Assembly: GCF_024972775.1 (NCBI RefSeq)
Contig: NZ_CP092282.1
Location: 3,935,525 to 3,999,524 of the forward strand
Length of the DNA stretch: 64,000 nt
Direction: 5' to 3'
From: Dehalobacter sp. DCM
GTDB lineage: Bacteria > Bacillota > Desulfitobacteriia > Desulfitobacteriales > Syntrophobotulaceae
Position 1 is the first letter of the stretch. Each line of letters starts with the position of its first letter. Under the pieces are notes generated by a model, which did no database searches, was not told where the DNA came from, and saw only the letters and a program-made list of their open reading frames with translations. The position numbers and the translations under genes were made by a program. Shown in pieces: positions 16,121-24,283 of the stretch.

Positions 16121-17130
16121 TTCACTACCTCCGTATCAAATAAACTCGGTTCTATCTGCTTAATTCTCTGCTCTGCCATTTCAATAAATTCGTTCCTTAG
16201 CTCAATTCCGATATATTTTCTCGAAAGTTTTCGAGCTACAACCGCTGTTGTTCCACTACCAAGGAAAGGATCTAGAACAACCCCCCGTTCTGGTGATCCG
16301 GCCAATATGCATGGTTCAATAAGTTCAGGAGGAAATACCGCAAAATGCGCTCCTTTAAATGGTTTTGTTGATATCGTCCAGACATCCCTTTTGTTTCTCT
16401 TTTCGCGAAATTCATAGGCATTTCCGGATTTAGTTCTATGAAATTCTTTTGGGTGCTCTGAATACTTTTTACCTCCATATCTCGGCGGTACCGCTTTCAT
16501 TGACCCATTCGACTTCCCAGGCACCCGGTAACTTCCGTCCTGATTTTCAATATCTTGAGACAATCTTTTTATTGTGCTACTTGCCACAGGCTCGGCAATC
16601 GCTTCGGCATCATAGTAATAACTTGAGCTTTTACTCATTAGGAAAATGTATTCGTGGCTCTTTGTCGGACGATCTGTTACGCTTTCTGGCATAGGATTCG
16701 GTTTTGACCAAATTATGTCACTGCGTAAGTACCATCCGTCTGCCTGAAGAGCAAGGGCCACCCGCCAGGGAATTCCAAGAAGATTTTTAGGCGGAAGTTC
16801 CGATAGTAATTTGCACTGTTTATTTGACCAATTTAATGAACCTTGTGTGTCGATCTAATTATCTTGGTTTGGTTTTGATTTTGTAAAAGAATAACTGTCC
16901 CCGAGATTAAGCCATAAAGTTCCATCATCCCTTAACACTCTCCTAACTTCCCGAAATACCTCTACCATCTTCGCGATATATTCTTCAGGGGTTGCCTCTA
17001 ATCCAATCTGGCCTTGTACGCCGTAATCCCGCAACCAAAAGTAAGGAGGCGATGTCACGCAACAATTTACGATACCCGATGGAAGCTTTCGTAATTCAGT
17101 TAAGGCGTCACCTTTAAAAATCTCGTTCAT
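16117..17130 (-). pseudogene. N4/N6 DNA methyltransferase interrupted by one in-frame amber codon
   Basis: One 338-codon frame from 17130 to 16117 broken only by TAG at 16855-16857 (codon 92). The N-part has motif IV 'TSPPY' (26-30). After the TAG the same frame continues without another stop through 'GSLNWSNKQCKLLSELPPKN', 'SDIIWSKPNPMPESV' and motif I 'DPFLGSGTT' (287-295). The motif order IV...I fits a beta-class enzyme methylating adenine N6 or cytosine N4. As two peptides it would separate the catalytic motif from the SAM site. It is a nonsense mutant, a readthrough gene or a base-call error; the rest shows no decay. A GTG at 16761 could restart, without a clear ribosome site. Confidence 0.9.
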
Positions 17131-17151
17131 TTACACCTCCATATTTGTCTG

Positions 17152-17433
17152 TTAGATATCCTTTATCGATTCTTTAACCAGCCCTTCAATTACCGGAGCA
17201 ACAGGCTCTAACATGTTGGCAATTCCTCTTAGAGTATCAATAACTTTTCTTAATTCAGGTTGTTTACGCTCAAGAGTGTAAAGTTGCCGGTACATATTGC
17301 TGATATTTATTTCATCCCCTGGATTTACTTTTGCTTTTTGATCATATTTGCTGTAGTAACCTATAAGATTTGCTAATTCATCCTTACTAGCTTCCAAGAT
17401 AAAGCTATTTTCCGATTGTCCAATTATTTTCAT
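17152..17433 (-). CDS. Phage protein, unknown
   Basis: 93 residues, N-terminal beta segment ('FILEASKDELANLIGYYSKY') then a helical C-terminus. The leader AAATATGGAGGTGTGAA before the ATG is almost the same as that of the methyltransferase gene downstream. No recognised family. Confidence 0.65.
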   Translation of the reverse strand: MKIIGQSENSFILEASKDELANLIGYYSKYDQKAKVNPGDEINISNMYRQLYTLERKQPELRKVIDTLRGIANMLEPVAPVIEGLVKESIKDI

Positions 17434-17454
17434 TTCACACCTCCATATTTGCCC

Positions 17455-17898
17455 TTAAACTTCTTTTTCCCATCTGAGTTTGTTTTGTGTCGGGTGCATA
17501 TCAACTCTTGGTCTACTCGGACAATTCCATGAATGACCTTTTGTTTCACCTATACAAGTCCATCCGACAGCTCGCATTGTGGCCCCGCTTTCTGATGGCA
17601 AAGTATAGGTTATGAGTTTACGGTATCCAAGCGCTTTCGCAACCTTCCAACATGCCCCATAAAGAATTGAATTAGCATTTTTTGTTCCATCTGTGCAAGT
17701 CCTTCTAACTTCCAGTGTCCAACCATCCATAAGGTGCCTAGCGATTGGAAGTCCTACGATTGCAACCCCGATTATTTCATCATCTTTTGCAGCACCAACA
17801 CAGAATTTATATCCTGCTTTTATCGGTTGATGGTGTCTGTGATATCTGCGCACAAATTCATTTGCTTCTTGAAAATCTATTGGAACAATTTTTAACAT
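17455..17898 (-). CDS. XF1762-family protein (GNAT-like)
   Basis: 147 residues from the ATG at 17898, chosen over 17913 because GAGGTGG lies just before it, in register with the leaders of the next two genes. 'FVRRYHRHHQP', 'GVAIVGLPIARHL', 'LEVRRTCTDG' and 'LGYRKLITYTLPSESG' match XF1762-type proteins, thought to have an acetyltransferase-like fold. They recur next to phage methyltransferases. Biochemical role unproven; a part in DNA or nucleotide modification is inference. Confidence 0.8.
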   Translation of the reverse strand: MLKIVPIDFQEANEFVRRYHRHHQPIKAGYKFCVGAAKDDEIIGVAIVGLPIARHLMDGWTLEVRRTCTDGTKNANSILYGACWKVAKALGYRKLITYTLPSESGATMRAVGWTCIGETKGHSWNCPSRPRVDMHPTQNKLRWEKEV

Positions 17899-18079
17899 AT
17901 CCACCTCGCTCATATTTGCCCTAGAATTTTATTTATACCCTCTCACGTGTATTTCTTCACTTTCGCTATTTACTCTTAACCTGTGACCAATTAGAGGCCC
18001 TAGCTGTCAAAATTCTTTAATGGTTTAAAGTGTTAAAGCGTTGTGGGTATGATGGGGTTGGGAATAAGGTTAGGGCTAG

Positions 18080-18586
18080 TTATTGAATCATCTTTTGCCC
18101 TATCTGCCCGATCATGTCTTTTAACCCCTGCGGCAATCTCGCGACCTCTGCGTCTCTTGTTGCCATCGTCTCAAATGCCATCCGGAACTGTCCGCGCAAA
18201 ACTCCTTCATCCTCATTCGTACAGAATGACTTCCACCCGATACTTTGTACTGCTTTTCTCGTTGCCGGGCTTAAAGAGTCTAATCCTTCTTGCTCCTTGT
18301 AGTATCCGTATTTTCTGATCGCCCGTGTCGCTTCTTCCCATGCTTCCGGCGCGCTTAATCTGTTCGGCTGTGAATTACTGACTGCTGCTTCCCGGATTTC
18401 AGCGACCGTCGGAAAGAACTTGGCAGTTGCTAAGACTCTCATTAAGGCGGCTTTTGCTACGTCATACGGCATGTCGGATAACATCTGCTGCCAAAGTGCC
18501 ATTGTCGGCCCCATGTCCTTTTCCTGCATGTTCGGAAAATTAGCAAGGGCCATAGCAACCAATTTACCTATTTCCTCTTTGTTCAT
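18080..18586 (-). CDS. Helicase loader / inhibitor (G39P-like)
   Basis: 168 residues. An N-terminal helical domain (1-70), 'DMGPTMALWQQMLSDMPYDV', and 'FFPTVAEIREAA' resemble SPP1 G39P, which loads or restrains the phage or host replicative helicase at the origin. It overlaps the upstream replication initiator by 4 bases (ATGA), the usual initiator-loader pair. A 181-base gap follows (17899-18079), AT-rich with no feature I can support. Confidence 0.78.
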   Translation of the reverse strand: MNKEEIGKLVAMALANFPNMQEKDMGPTMALWQQMLSDMPYDVAKAALMRVLATAKFFPTVAEIREAAVSNSQPNRLSAPEAWEEATRAIRKYGYYKEQEGLDSLSPATRKAVQSIGWKSFCTNEDEGVLRGQFRMAFETMATRDAEVARLPQGLKDMIGQIGQKMIQ

Positions 18587-19395
18587 GGCTGACCTCCGTT
18601 AACATATCGTTTAATACTTTCAAATCCTTTTGGTATGTGTTTTGTCTGTGATCTTGAATTCATCTGCATAAAGAGTGTGTCATATTTTTCTCTTAGCTTA
18701 CTTGGTGATAAGATATTCGATTTCCAGAAGTTATCTTGTTTCGCCCAGGTCATAACCCCGATTACTTCATCCGGATCCCGTTTATCAATTCTGATTATTT
18801 TATCAAAGTCACTCGCCCATTTTTGGACATTTGGCTTTTTGAAGTTTGGATTATTGGCTGTGATAAGAAAGATAAGCTGATTCGTCAAGTTTATTTCAAG
18901 GGAGTCATCGGCGAAGATTTTCGACGATGTATTAATAACATTCTTTTCTTTCTTTACATTCTTTACATTCTTATTATTGTTCTCACTCTGTTCTCGCTCC
19001 GTTCTCACTCTGTTCTTATGTCGTTCTTGGTTATCTTTTTCAAATCGCTCAAAGCCTTGGTATTCCTCGTAATTTAGTACAGTAAAGAGTGTTCCCAGTC
19101 GGGTACTTTCGATTTCGATTCGTTTTTCTTTCGTTAATTCATCAATTAGCTTTTTTACATACGAAATTGAGTACCTTTTTACTGAACGATTTTTCAGATA
19201 TTCAAGATCATCAATAAGGTTACGGTATGATCGTAAGAACTGACCTCTGCCAACGTGTATTTCCTCAATGTCAATTCCATCCTTAGCAAATACAGCGTTT
19301 CCGTAGATGTAAAAAAACAGCCGGAACTTTGCGGGGTGCTTCCATATTTGGTTGTGAAAGATCAATCTATCCGTTTGAAATACCCCTTCTGCCAT
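18583..19395 (-). CDS. Phage replication initiator (replisome organizer)
   Basis: 270 residues. The N-terminal winged-helix part contains 'RLIFHNQIWKHPAKFRLFFY' (first ~30 residues) and 'VGRGQFLRSYRNLIDDLEYL'. A polar Asn/Lys linker (about 125-160) joins a C-terminal domain with 'WASDFDKIIRIDKRDPDEVI' and 'FWKSNILSPSKLREKYDTLF', which is DnaD/replisome-organizer-like. It binds the phage origin and recruits the host helicase through the loader encoded next. Confidence 0.85.
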   Translation of the reverse strand: MAEGVFQTDRLIFHNQIWKHPAKFRLFFYIYGNAVFAKDGIDIEEIHVGRGQFLRSYRNLIDDLEYLKNRSVKRYSISYVKKLIDELTKEKRIEIESTRLGTLFTVLNYEEYQGFERFEKDNQERHKNRVRTEREQSENNNKNVKNVKKEKNVINTSSKIFADDSLEINLTNQLIFLITANNPNFKKPNVQKWASDFDKIIRIDKRDPDEVIGVMTWAKQDNFWKSNILSPSKLREKYDTLFMQMNSRSQTKHIPKGFESIKRYVNGGQP

Positions 19396-19403
19396 TTAGG
19401 AGA

Positions 19404-19628
19404 TCACTCCTTCAAACCCTCAATACTGATAATGTCATCGTATCTTATTGTTAATTCGCCATCGATATAATCATTGAAGGTAAGAGTTATCTCTTTGTGG
19501 CCTATTTCTGCTATTTCAGCATTAATAATGCTCCCGTTGGTTGTTGTAACCTTTACATTGTTGCCCTCATGAAACTCATCGCCACTATCTACAAGGTGAA
19601 GTTCAGAAATTAAATAAAAGCTATCCAC
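19404..19628 (-). CDS. Small phage protein after YopX-like gene
   Basis: 74 residues from a GTG at 19628; AAAGGAG from the end of the YopX-like gene lies about 10 bases upstream. A longer reading to 19763 would run inside the YopX-like gene and is rejected. The sequence is beta-rich ('GNNVKVTTTNGSIINAEIAE ... GELTIRYDDIISIEGL'), like a small Sm/SH3-like fold. Function unknown. Confidence 0.6.
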   Translation of the reverse strand: MDSFYLISELHLVDSGDEFHEGNNVKVTTTNGSIINAEIAEIGHKEITLTFNDYIDGELTIRYDDIISIEGLKE

Positions 19629-19635
19629 TCTCTCA

Positions 19636-20043
19636 TCACTCCTTTGATTCAAAAACATTACCAACAACTTCAAACGTCGTATTACTAAAGTCACATAGCC
19701 CGGTAAATTCCTGCGCATTACCAAACTTAACGCCGAATCTGTCACCTTTGAACATAACTTCACATGTCTCTGACGCTATGATTTTGCCGGTGTTAAAGTC
19801 GTGGATTTCGATGAGTAGGAGATCGCCTTCGTAGATTTCTTTGGCGTATTCGTCTTTTTTGTTGGTGTATTGACCTATAGACTCGGGATATACCTTATGT
19901 TGGTGCGCACCGCCTACATTAGTTTGAGTCGTGATATAGCAGTTTCCGCTCTTATCGCAGCGAGTAAAAAATCCATATACCCATTGGTTGATATACAACT
20001 CATTTGGTTCCAATCTTTTGCCGCGAAATATAATATCTCTCAT
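19636..20043 (-). CDS. YopX-family phage protein
   Basis: 135 residues. 'IIFRGKRL', 'WVYGFF', 'PESIGQYTNKKDEYAKEIYE' and 'IYEGDLL ... FEVVGNVFE' form the standard YopX (SPbeta) pattern. Widespread in Firmicute phages, function not known. Confidence 0.92.
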   Translation of the reverse strand: MRDIIFRGKRLEPNELYINQWVYGFFTRCDKSGNCYITTQTNVGGAHQHKVYPESIGQYTNKKDEYAKEIYEGDLLLIEIHDFNTGKIIASETCEVMFKGDRFGVKFGNAQEFTGLCDFSNTTFEVVGNVFESKE

Positions 20044-20090
20044 ACTCTTACTCCTTTTATTCTAATAGCTCTGAATTAGAGTGGATATTG

Positions 20091-20606
20091 TTATCTTATA
20101 GAAAACCGTTTACTACAATAAGGGCATACAACCCCACCTAAATGTACTTTTTGAGTCACTAATTCAAGGTTTTCAAGCCTATTGTCGGACTTAATACCGT
20201 TTCTATGATGGACATATTCGTAAGATTCAAGCGGCCTACCTAAATGTTCCGACATTACAAGGCGGTGTTCATGGATATATCCACCGATTTTTGCATTTGC
20301 GTGTTCCGGCTTCCAAATTAAAACATACCCTGATCGATCTTTGATTCTACCACCCTTCCACGCCATACTTCTTTTACCCTTATGGGCTTTAATGCTATTC
20401 AACCTAGCTTGAATTGAAATTTCGCTTTTTAAAGGCTCAAATCCGCAAGATTTAACAAAGTTTGTCCAATTGCCAAAATTCATACGTATTGGCATATCGC
20501 TGGGTGTTTTTGTATCATCTAGCCACTGTCTTTTAGTCGGCTGTTTTCCAATTCTTATTGCTAAATCTTTATATAAACAAATCAGCATTTCTTTAGTAAA
20601 TATCAT
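20091..20606 (-). CDS. Free-standing HNH homing-type endonuclease
   Basis: 171 residues. The C-terminal part 'SGYVLIWKPEHANAKIGGYI', 'HEHRLVMSEHLGRPL', 'VHHRNGIKSDNRLENLELV' is an HNH_3 module of phage homing nucleases, ending with CPYC for zinc. The N-terminal ~65 residues may be a DNA-recognition segment. Likely a mobile gene inserted between the small early genes. A hairpin at 20623-20650 sits directly before its ribosome site. Confidence 0.9.
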   Translation of the reverse strand: MIFTKEMLICLYKDLAIRIGKQPTKRQWLDDTKTPSDMPIRMNFGNWTNFVKSCGFEPLKSEISIQARLNSIKAHKGKRSMAWKGGRIKDRSGYVLIWKPEHANAKIGGYIHEHRLVMSEHLGRPLESYEYVHHRNGIKSDNRLENLELVTQKVHLGGVVCPYCSKRFSIR

Positions 20607-20622
20607 TGATGCTCCTTTTTAT

Positions 20623-20650
20623 GAGTACCGGAGCCGTAGCCCCGATACTC
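20623..20650 (-). promoter_or_regulatory. Hairpin before the HNH ribosome site
   Basis: Read leftward: GAGTATCGG, 10 bases, CCGGTACTC (9 bp with one G-U), immediately followed by the AAAAAGGAG of the HNH gene. Likely limits or times translation of the nuclease, as known for other phage homing genes; the effect is inferred. Confidence 0.5.
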
Positions 20651-20721
20651 CGAATATATCCCCTGTACAGTCAAACTGCTTTTTCGTGTTAGGCAGGGAG
20701 GAAAGCCGGGGTGAAAACTAA

Positions 20722-20928
20722 TTAACAGCAACCTACATTTATTCCCATATCGATTAGTAAGGCGTGAATAAAGTAATTACCAAAAGTACTAAACGTATAT
20801 ACGCATTCCTGGTCTTCCTCGGCTAAATCTACCCATACACAATCATTATCTATAACAACTTTATATTTTTCTGGAGTTTCTTGAATTCTTTTCCACCAGT
20901 CGTGATCTTCTTGGGTGAAATTATCCAT
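20722..20928 (-). CDS. Small acidic phage protein, unknown
   Basis: 68 residues, acidic and aromatic (DNFTQEDHDWWKRIQETPEK), ending GCC. No recognised family. The 115-base gap to the HNH gene holds only the hairpin described there. Confidence 0.6.
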   Translation of the reverse strand: MDNFTQEDHDWWKRIQETPEKYKVVIDNDCVWVDLAEEDQECVYTFSTFGNYFIHALLIDMGINVGCC

Positions 20929-20944
20929 CTCTTATTCCATCCTT

Positions 20945-21466
20945 TCATTTACCCCATTCTTGGAGTAGTAAATTCTTTTCTTCCTCGGTCATAACGTCAA
21001 TCCCGAGTGACTTGGCTTCGGATATTACACCGTCCAGCAGTACAGAAAATTCCTTGCTGTCGTATGTCGATGATCCGAAAAAACACATTAGCTGGATTCC
21101 TGTCTGACCGTTTACCGTGACTTCGCCCAATTCCCGAACGGTACGCCATTCCTGCTTTACCTTTTCTACGACATGCGGCTTAACAATGATGTGAGTAAAC
21201 ACGCCGTACAGTTCAAGCATTTGTAGATATACTTCGTCTTTTGTGCTGTGTATGACTTCTGCTATTTGTTGCAAAATCGACCACAGGCAGGCATTCGCGT
21301 CCAGGCTTCTCTTATGCCGATATTGTTTGATCTCTACCGCAAGGATTTTTCCTTTGGCTATTATCTGTTTTAGTTCTGATATGTCGCATTTTTCTGTTGA
21401 TAAGACTATTTCCTGTTGGCCTGATTCGGTATATTGGGATCGTATGTTATTGGCTTTGAGGTTCAT
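20945..21466 (-). CDS. NinB-like recombination protein
   Basis: 173 residues. 'IKQYRHKRSLDANACLWSIL' (about 48-67) is the NinB/Orf signature. NinB binds ssDNA and works with SSB in RecBCD-independent recombination. It lies with ssb and the ERF annealase in one transcript. The start overlaps the upstream gene stop region (ATGA). Confidence 0.85.
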   Translation of the reverse strand: MNLKANNIRSQYTESGQQEIVLSTEKCDISELKQIIAKGKILAVEIKQYRHKRSLDANACLWSILQQIAEVIHSTKDEVYLQMLELYGVFTHIIVKPHVVEKVKQEWRTVRELGEVTVNGQTGIQLMCFFGSSTYDSKEFSVLLDGVISEAKSLGIDVMTEEEKNLLLQEWGK

Positions 21467-21648
21467 TCAACCCATCCGTCCAAATCAACATAATTATCGT
21501 TTTCTTCAGCTTGTTTTACGATAAATGTTACATCCCTTGCTTCACCATCAATATCTGGTAACTCACTTAATTCCTTAACCATTTTTATTCTTACTTCTGC
21601 ACCAGCAGACATGATAGATAATTTGTTCATTAACTCATAAACCTTCAT
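21463..21648 (-). CDS. Small phage protein, unknown
   Basis: 61 residues (MKVYELMNKLSIMSAGAEVR...), overlapping the NinB-like gene by 4 bases and abutting the HNH-like gene. The C-terminus is acidic. Function unknown. Confidence 0.65.
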   Translation of the reverse strand: MKVYELMNKLSIMSAGAEVRIKMVKELSELPDIDGEARDVTFIVKQAEENDNYVDLDGWVE

Positions 21649-21921
21649 CTATTCCCCTTCTTCCTCAATTCGTTTTAAGGCTAAAGCCCTGAGATAATCC
21701 TTGTCTAACTTCCCGGCGTGGGCCATGGGGTGATATACCCATTTTGAAAGTCTGACTAAGTTTTCGGATATATCATCCCCGCCGGCCCCTTTTGAATCAA
21801 TGTGATGAACCTCGCTTGGTATTTCTCCGCATATTTGGCAGCGGTTATATCCGTTATGTCTTATACGGTCTAAAAGTTTGGGGTTTTTGATGCGTTTACG
21901 TTTAGAAAGGGACATTGTCAT
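21649..21921 (-). CDS. Small HNH-type nuclease
   Basis: 90 residues. '[20 protein letters not shown]' followed by '[18 protein letters not shown]' has the CxxC, HH and late His of a compact HNH nuclease (NinG/Rap-like context). GAGGT inside the end of ssb serves the ATG at 21921, and the genes overlap by 20 bases. Confidence 0.8.
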   Translation of the reverse strand: MTMSLSKRKRIKNPKLLDRIRHNGYNRCQICGEIPSEVHHIDSKGAGGDDISENLVRLSKWVYHPMAHAGKLDKDYLRALALKRIEEEGE

Positions 21922-22291
21922 CTAAACTTACCTCGCTTGCATATCCCTCAAATGCGCCGTTATCTCCCTTATCCTTTGGCGATAAAAAGCGTACATTCTC
22001 GGCCAATACTTCCGTTACCCATCTTTTTTGTCCGTCCTGCCCGTCAAATGACCGCACCTGAATACGTCCGTCAACTGCTGCCAGTTTGCCTTTAGTGAGA
22101 TAGTTTGCACATAACTCGGCAAGCTGCCGAAATACTACGCAAGGGATGAAGTCAACTTCTTTTTCGCCCTGGCTGTTCTTATAGTTTCGGTCAACAGCCA
22201 GCGTAAACGAAGCAACTGCTACGCCGTTTGGTGTATATCTGAGTTCTGGATCCTTGGTTAAGCGTCCGATTAAAACTACTCTATTTAGCAT
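21902..22291 (-). CDS. ssb: Single-stranded DNA-binding protein
   Basis: 129 residues: a complete OB fold ('[20 protein letters not shown]', '[16 protein letters not shown]', '[12 protein letters not shown]') with the acidic tip DDNVPF at the C-terminus that docks SSB partners. It is a phage copy, coupled by adjacency to the ERF annealase. Confidence 0.97.
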   Translation of the reverse strand: MLNRVVLIGRLTKDPELRYTPNGVAVASFTLAVDRNYKNSQGEKEVDFIPCVVFRQLAELCANYLTKGKLAAVDGRIQVRSFDGQDGQKRWVTEVLAENVRFLSPKDKGDNGAFEGYASEVSLDDNVPF

Positions 22292-22870
22292 TTATTTCCC
22301 CTCCGCTTGAATTTCGTCGCAGATATCGTTGTAATGCTCGGTTGTTATGTCCTTAGAGTTCTTATATCCGTACCGTGTGAGGATTTCTTTTGCCCTGTCC
22401 TCTTTGCCCTTAGAAAGAGCAAATAGGCGTTTCTGTTGTGCATCCGTGATTGTCTTAGGCGTTGCCTTTTTGTCATTGCCGGTTGTATGGTTTCCATCAT
22501 CGTCATCCTCGGACGCTATTCCAAGTACAGCCGATATTGCATAGCGTCTGGCGTAAGTGATTGCCGATCCTGCTCCCTGCGCTGTGGTTTTATCTGCTTT
22601 CAAGACAAGCGGTTCAGTCTCAATCCACTCGCCGCTAGAATGAAGCAACATGGTTGTGACGATGATGTTCGCTCCATCCCCTGACGGGCTTTGTAAGACG
22701 CTTAATCCGTTCTTTGTAAGGATTGGTCTAACAAGGTTTAGAACATCGTTTAAAGGGGCATATTTACTCTTAAAGAAAGGATTGTCGGCGGAGTTGGGTG
22801 GATTTTTTATTTCCTCCTGAAATTTCGAGAGTGCAGCTGCTAGGTTTTTAATAGATTCTGATTTGTTCAT
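22292..22870 (-). CDS. ERF-family single-strand annealing protein
   Basis: 192 residues. 'NPFFKSKYAPLNDVLNLVRP', 'GLSVLQSPSGDG' and 'AQGAGSAITYARRYAISAVLGI' (split) are classic ERF motifs. It anneals complementary single strands during phage recombination. It directly abuts ssb. The C-terminal third (HTTGNDKKATPKT onward) is a flexible linker plus small helical domain. Confidence 0.93.
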   Translation of the reverse strand: MNKSESIKNLAAALSKFQEEIKNPPNSADNPFFKSKYAPLNDVLNLVRPILTKNGLSVLQSPSGDGANIIVTTMLLHSSGEWIETEPLVLKADKTTAQGAGSAITYARRYAISAVLGIASEDDDDGNHTTGNDKKATPKTITDAQQKRLFALSKGKEDRAKEILTRYGYKNSKDITTEHYNDICDEIQAEGK

Positions 22871-22874
22871 ATTT

Positions 22875-23363
22875 TCACCTTACCCTTAATGATTGGCTTT
22901 GCACCAACTCAGCCCCAGGAATGGTTTGTCCGGACTTTAAAAGGTCATAAAGCATGTTCTTGTCCGGTTCCCATTTATCAATATGCTTTTGATAATCCTT
23001 CGGCAACACATCAATGTCGATAATGTTTACTGATGCCTTGTTGTTCTGGATAGATATGGTATGCGTAGCAGTTTTTATCTTGTCTATGCCGCATTTTTTG
23101 AAGTTATCAAACAGATATTGTTTCAACCTATCTTTGTTGCCTTCCATAGCTTTTTTACGGGCCTGTAATCGCTTAATTTCATATTCGACACCGGATATAT
23201 CCGTATCCATATCGGCAAGGATATAGGCAATATTTTGTGCCTTTTCCTCAATGGAATCCTTTAAGGTTTCAAGTGCTTTTAATAAGACTTCATCCTGGAC
23301 TTCATCACTTACAAGATCAGATAAATTCTTGTAACCATCGGTTAATTCATAAAGGTGTATCAA
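22875..23363 (-). CDS. Siphovirus Gp157-like protein
   Basis: 162 residues from a TTG at 23363, set by GAAGGAGG 7 bases upstream and a TTGA overlap with the small gene before it. A long coiled coil (about 30-90, with 'EYEIKRLQARKKAMEGNKDR') precedes a beta part with 'KIKTATHTISIQNNKASVNI', the Gp157 pattern. The family was linked to phage resistance in Streptococcus thermophilus; here it lies with the recombination genes and its role is unclear. Confidence 0.88.
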   Translation of the reverse strand: MIHLYELTDGYKNLSDLVSDEVQDEVLLKALETLKDSIEEKAQNIAYILADMDTDISGVEYEIKRLQARKKAMEGNKDRLKQYLFDNFKKCGIDKIKTATHTISIQNNKASVNIIDIDVLPKDYQKHIDKWEPDKNMLYDLLKSGQTIPGAELVQSQSLRVR

Positions 23364-23515
23364 AATTCTTCCTCCTTCAAAAAGTTTTGGCATATCAATC
23401 CTTCATTTATTGCTGATAGCTTTTTATCCTCAATAAAATCGTCAATGAAGGTTATCAGATAATCGAAATTATCATGGTCTTTACAAACTTTCCGGTGGAT
23501 ACAACTATTGCACAT
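23360..23515 (-). CDS. Small Cys protein upstream of Gp157
   Basis: 51 residues (MCNSCIHRKVCKDHDNFDYL...) with Cys at 2, 5, 11 and 42. The ATG overlaps the preceding gene's TAG and the TGA overlaps the TTG of the Gp157 gene, so it fills an otherwise empty gap between coupled genes. Probably zinc-binding; family unknown. Confidence 0.75.
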   Translation of the reverse strand: MCNSCIHRKVCKDHDNFDYLITFIDDFIEDKKLSAINEGLICQNFLKEEEF

Positions 23516-23687
23516 CATCAGCACCCCACTCATCCGCTAAATCCTTAAACTGCCTTTTCAAATTACGCTTAACTGAATTTCTTGTATCCTTATCCTCTAA
23601 TTCTTCTATTAGCGTCCCTATTGTGGATAATTTGCCGTAAGTGGTTGGCTCTTCATCGATGATTAAATTCATAGCATCTTGTAACAT
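23505..23687 (-). CDS. Small phage protein, unknown
   Basis: 60 residues (MLQDAMNLIIDEEPTTYGKL...), GGAGGG ribosome site. Helical, acidic. Ends in TAG, overlapping the next small gene. Function unknown. Confidence 0.65.
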   Translation of the reverse strand: MLQDAMNLIIDEEPTTYGKLSTIGTLIEELEDKDTRNSVKRNLKRQFKDLADEWGADDVQ

Positions 23688-23736
23688 TCTTTTCCCTCCG
23701 TTATAATGAATTTGAATATTTTTCTTTGAGCAGTCT

Positions 23737-23922
23737 CTATTTAAGAGCTGTTCTTTTTGTTTTATGATTAAGATACTGATCGCCGCAATCGTAACAGGGT
23801 TGATTATTCAAGCGCCGAAGCTTCATGACATTTTCATACTCAGATAGGTTTTGCGCTGAATATATGCATGTGTCGCATGGCGTAAGTCTCTTGTGTAATA
23901 ACCTAGCGTCACATTGCGTCAT
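23737..23922 (-). CDS. Small Cys-rich phage protein
   Basis: 61 residues with two CxxC pairs (CDTC, CYDC) about 25 residues apart, probably a zinc site. The start overlaps the stop of the upstream membrane micro-gene (ATGA). Function unknown. Confidence 0.7.
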   Translation of the reverse strand: MTQCDARLLHKRLTPCDTCIYSAQNLSEYENVMKLRRLNNQPCYDCGDQYLNHKTKRTALK

Positions 23923-24089
23923 AATCTTGTCACGCTCCCGTCTCGGTTATAAATTTCGATATACTTCCTTTGGCATCTGATCCGGTCAGCTTCCCTTTTG
24001 CCATACCTTTCTTCATCCTTGCCCCATTGATAGAGTCGGCCTACACCGAAAACGAACAGATATGATGCTGTAATTGTTAGAATTAGCAT
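23919..24089 (-). CDS. Membrane micro-protein
   Basis: 56 residues; residues 1-18 (MLILTITASYLFVFGVGR) form a membrane segment, the rest is a charged cytoplasmic helix. AAAGGAGG precedes the ATG and the stop overlaps the next gene (ATGA). Function unknown. Confidence 0.75.
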   Translation of the reverse strand: MLILTITASYLFVFGVGRLYQWGKDEERYGKREADRIRCQRKYIEIYNRDGSVTRL

Positions 24090-24283
24090 GGCTTGTCCTC
24101 CTTTGAGTTAAGAACGATTCCTATTTTCTCCCTGTCCGGAAGAAGTATTTCCATTACTGGGACGCCGCCAATGGTTAAAAAGGCTATCTGCGTATATTCA
24201 ATATCAGCTGTGAGTTTAGTGTTATAACCCTCTCTGTGAAGTTCGTCAAATAAAGCCTTGGATAATTCGATAATTCTTTCCAA
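24083..24283 (-). CDS. Small phage protein, unknown
   Basis: 66 residues from a TTG preceded by GGAGGGAATGGC. Amphipathic N-terminal helix then beta ('LTADIEYTQIAFLTIGGVPV'). Overlaps the membrane micro-gene by 7 bases. Function unknown. Confidence 0.6.
   Translation of the reverse strand: MERIIELSKALFDELHREGYNTKLTADIEYTQIAFLTIGGVPVMEILLPDREKIGIVLNSKEDKPC

Noticed and set aside
16117-16761. Separate methyltransferase starting at GTG 16761
   Set aside because: The same frame continues upstream with conserved sequence to the TAG, so it is part of the split gene.
19629-19763. Long N-terminal extension of the gene after yopX-like
   Set aside because: It would be read inside the YopX-like gene; GTG at 19628 has the ribosome site.
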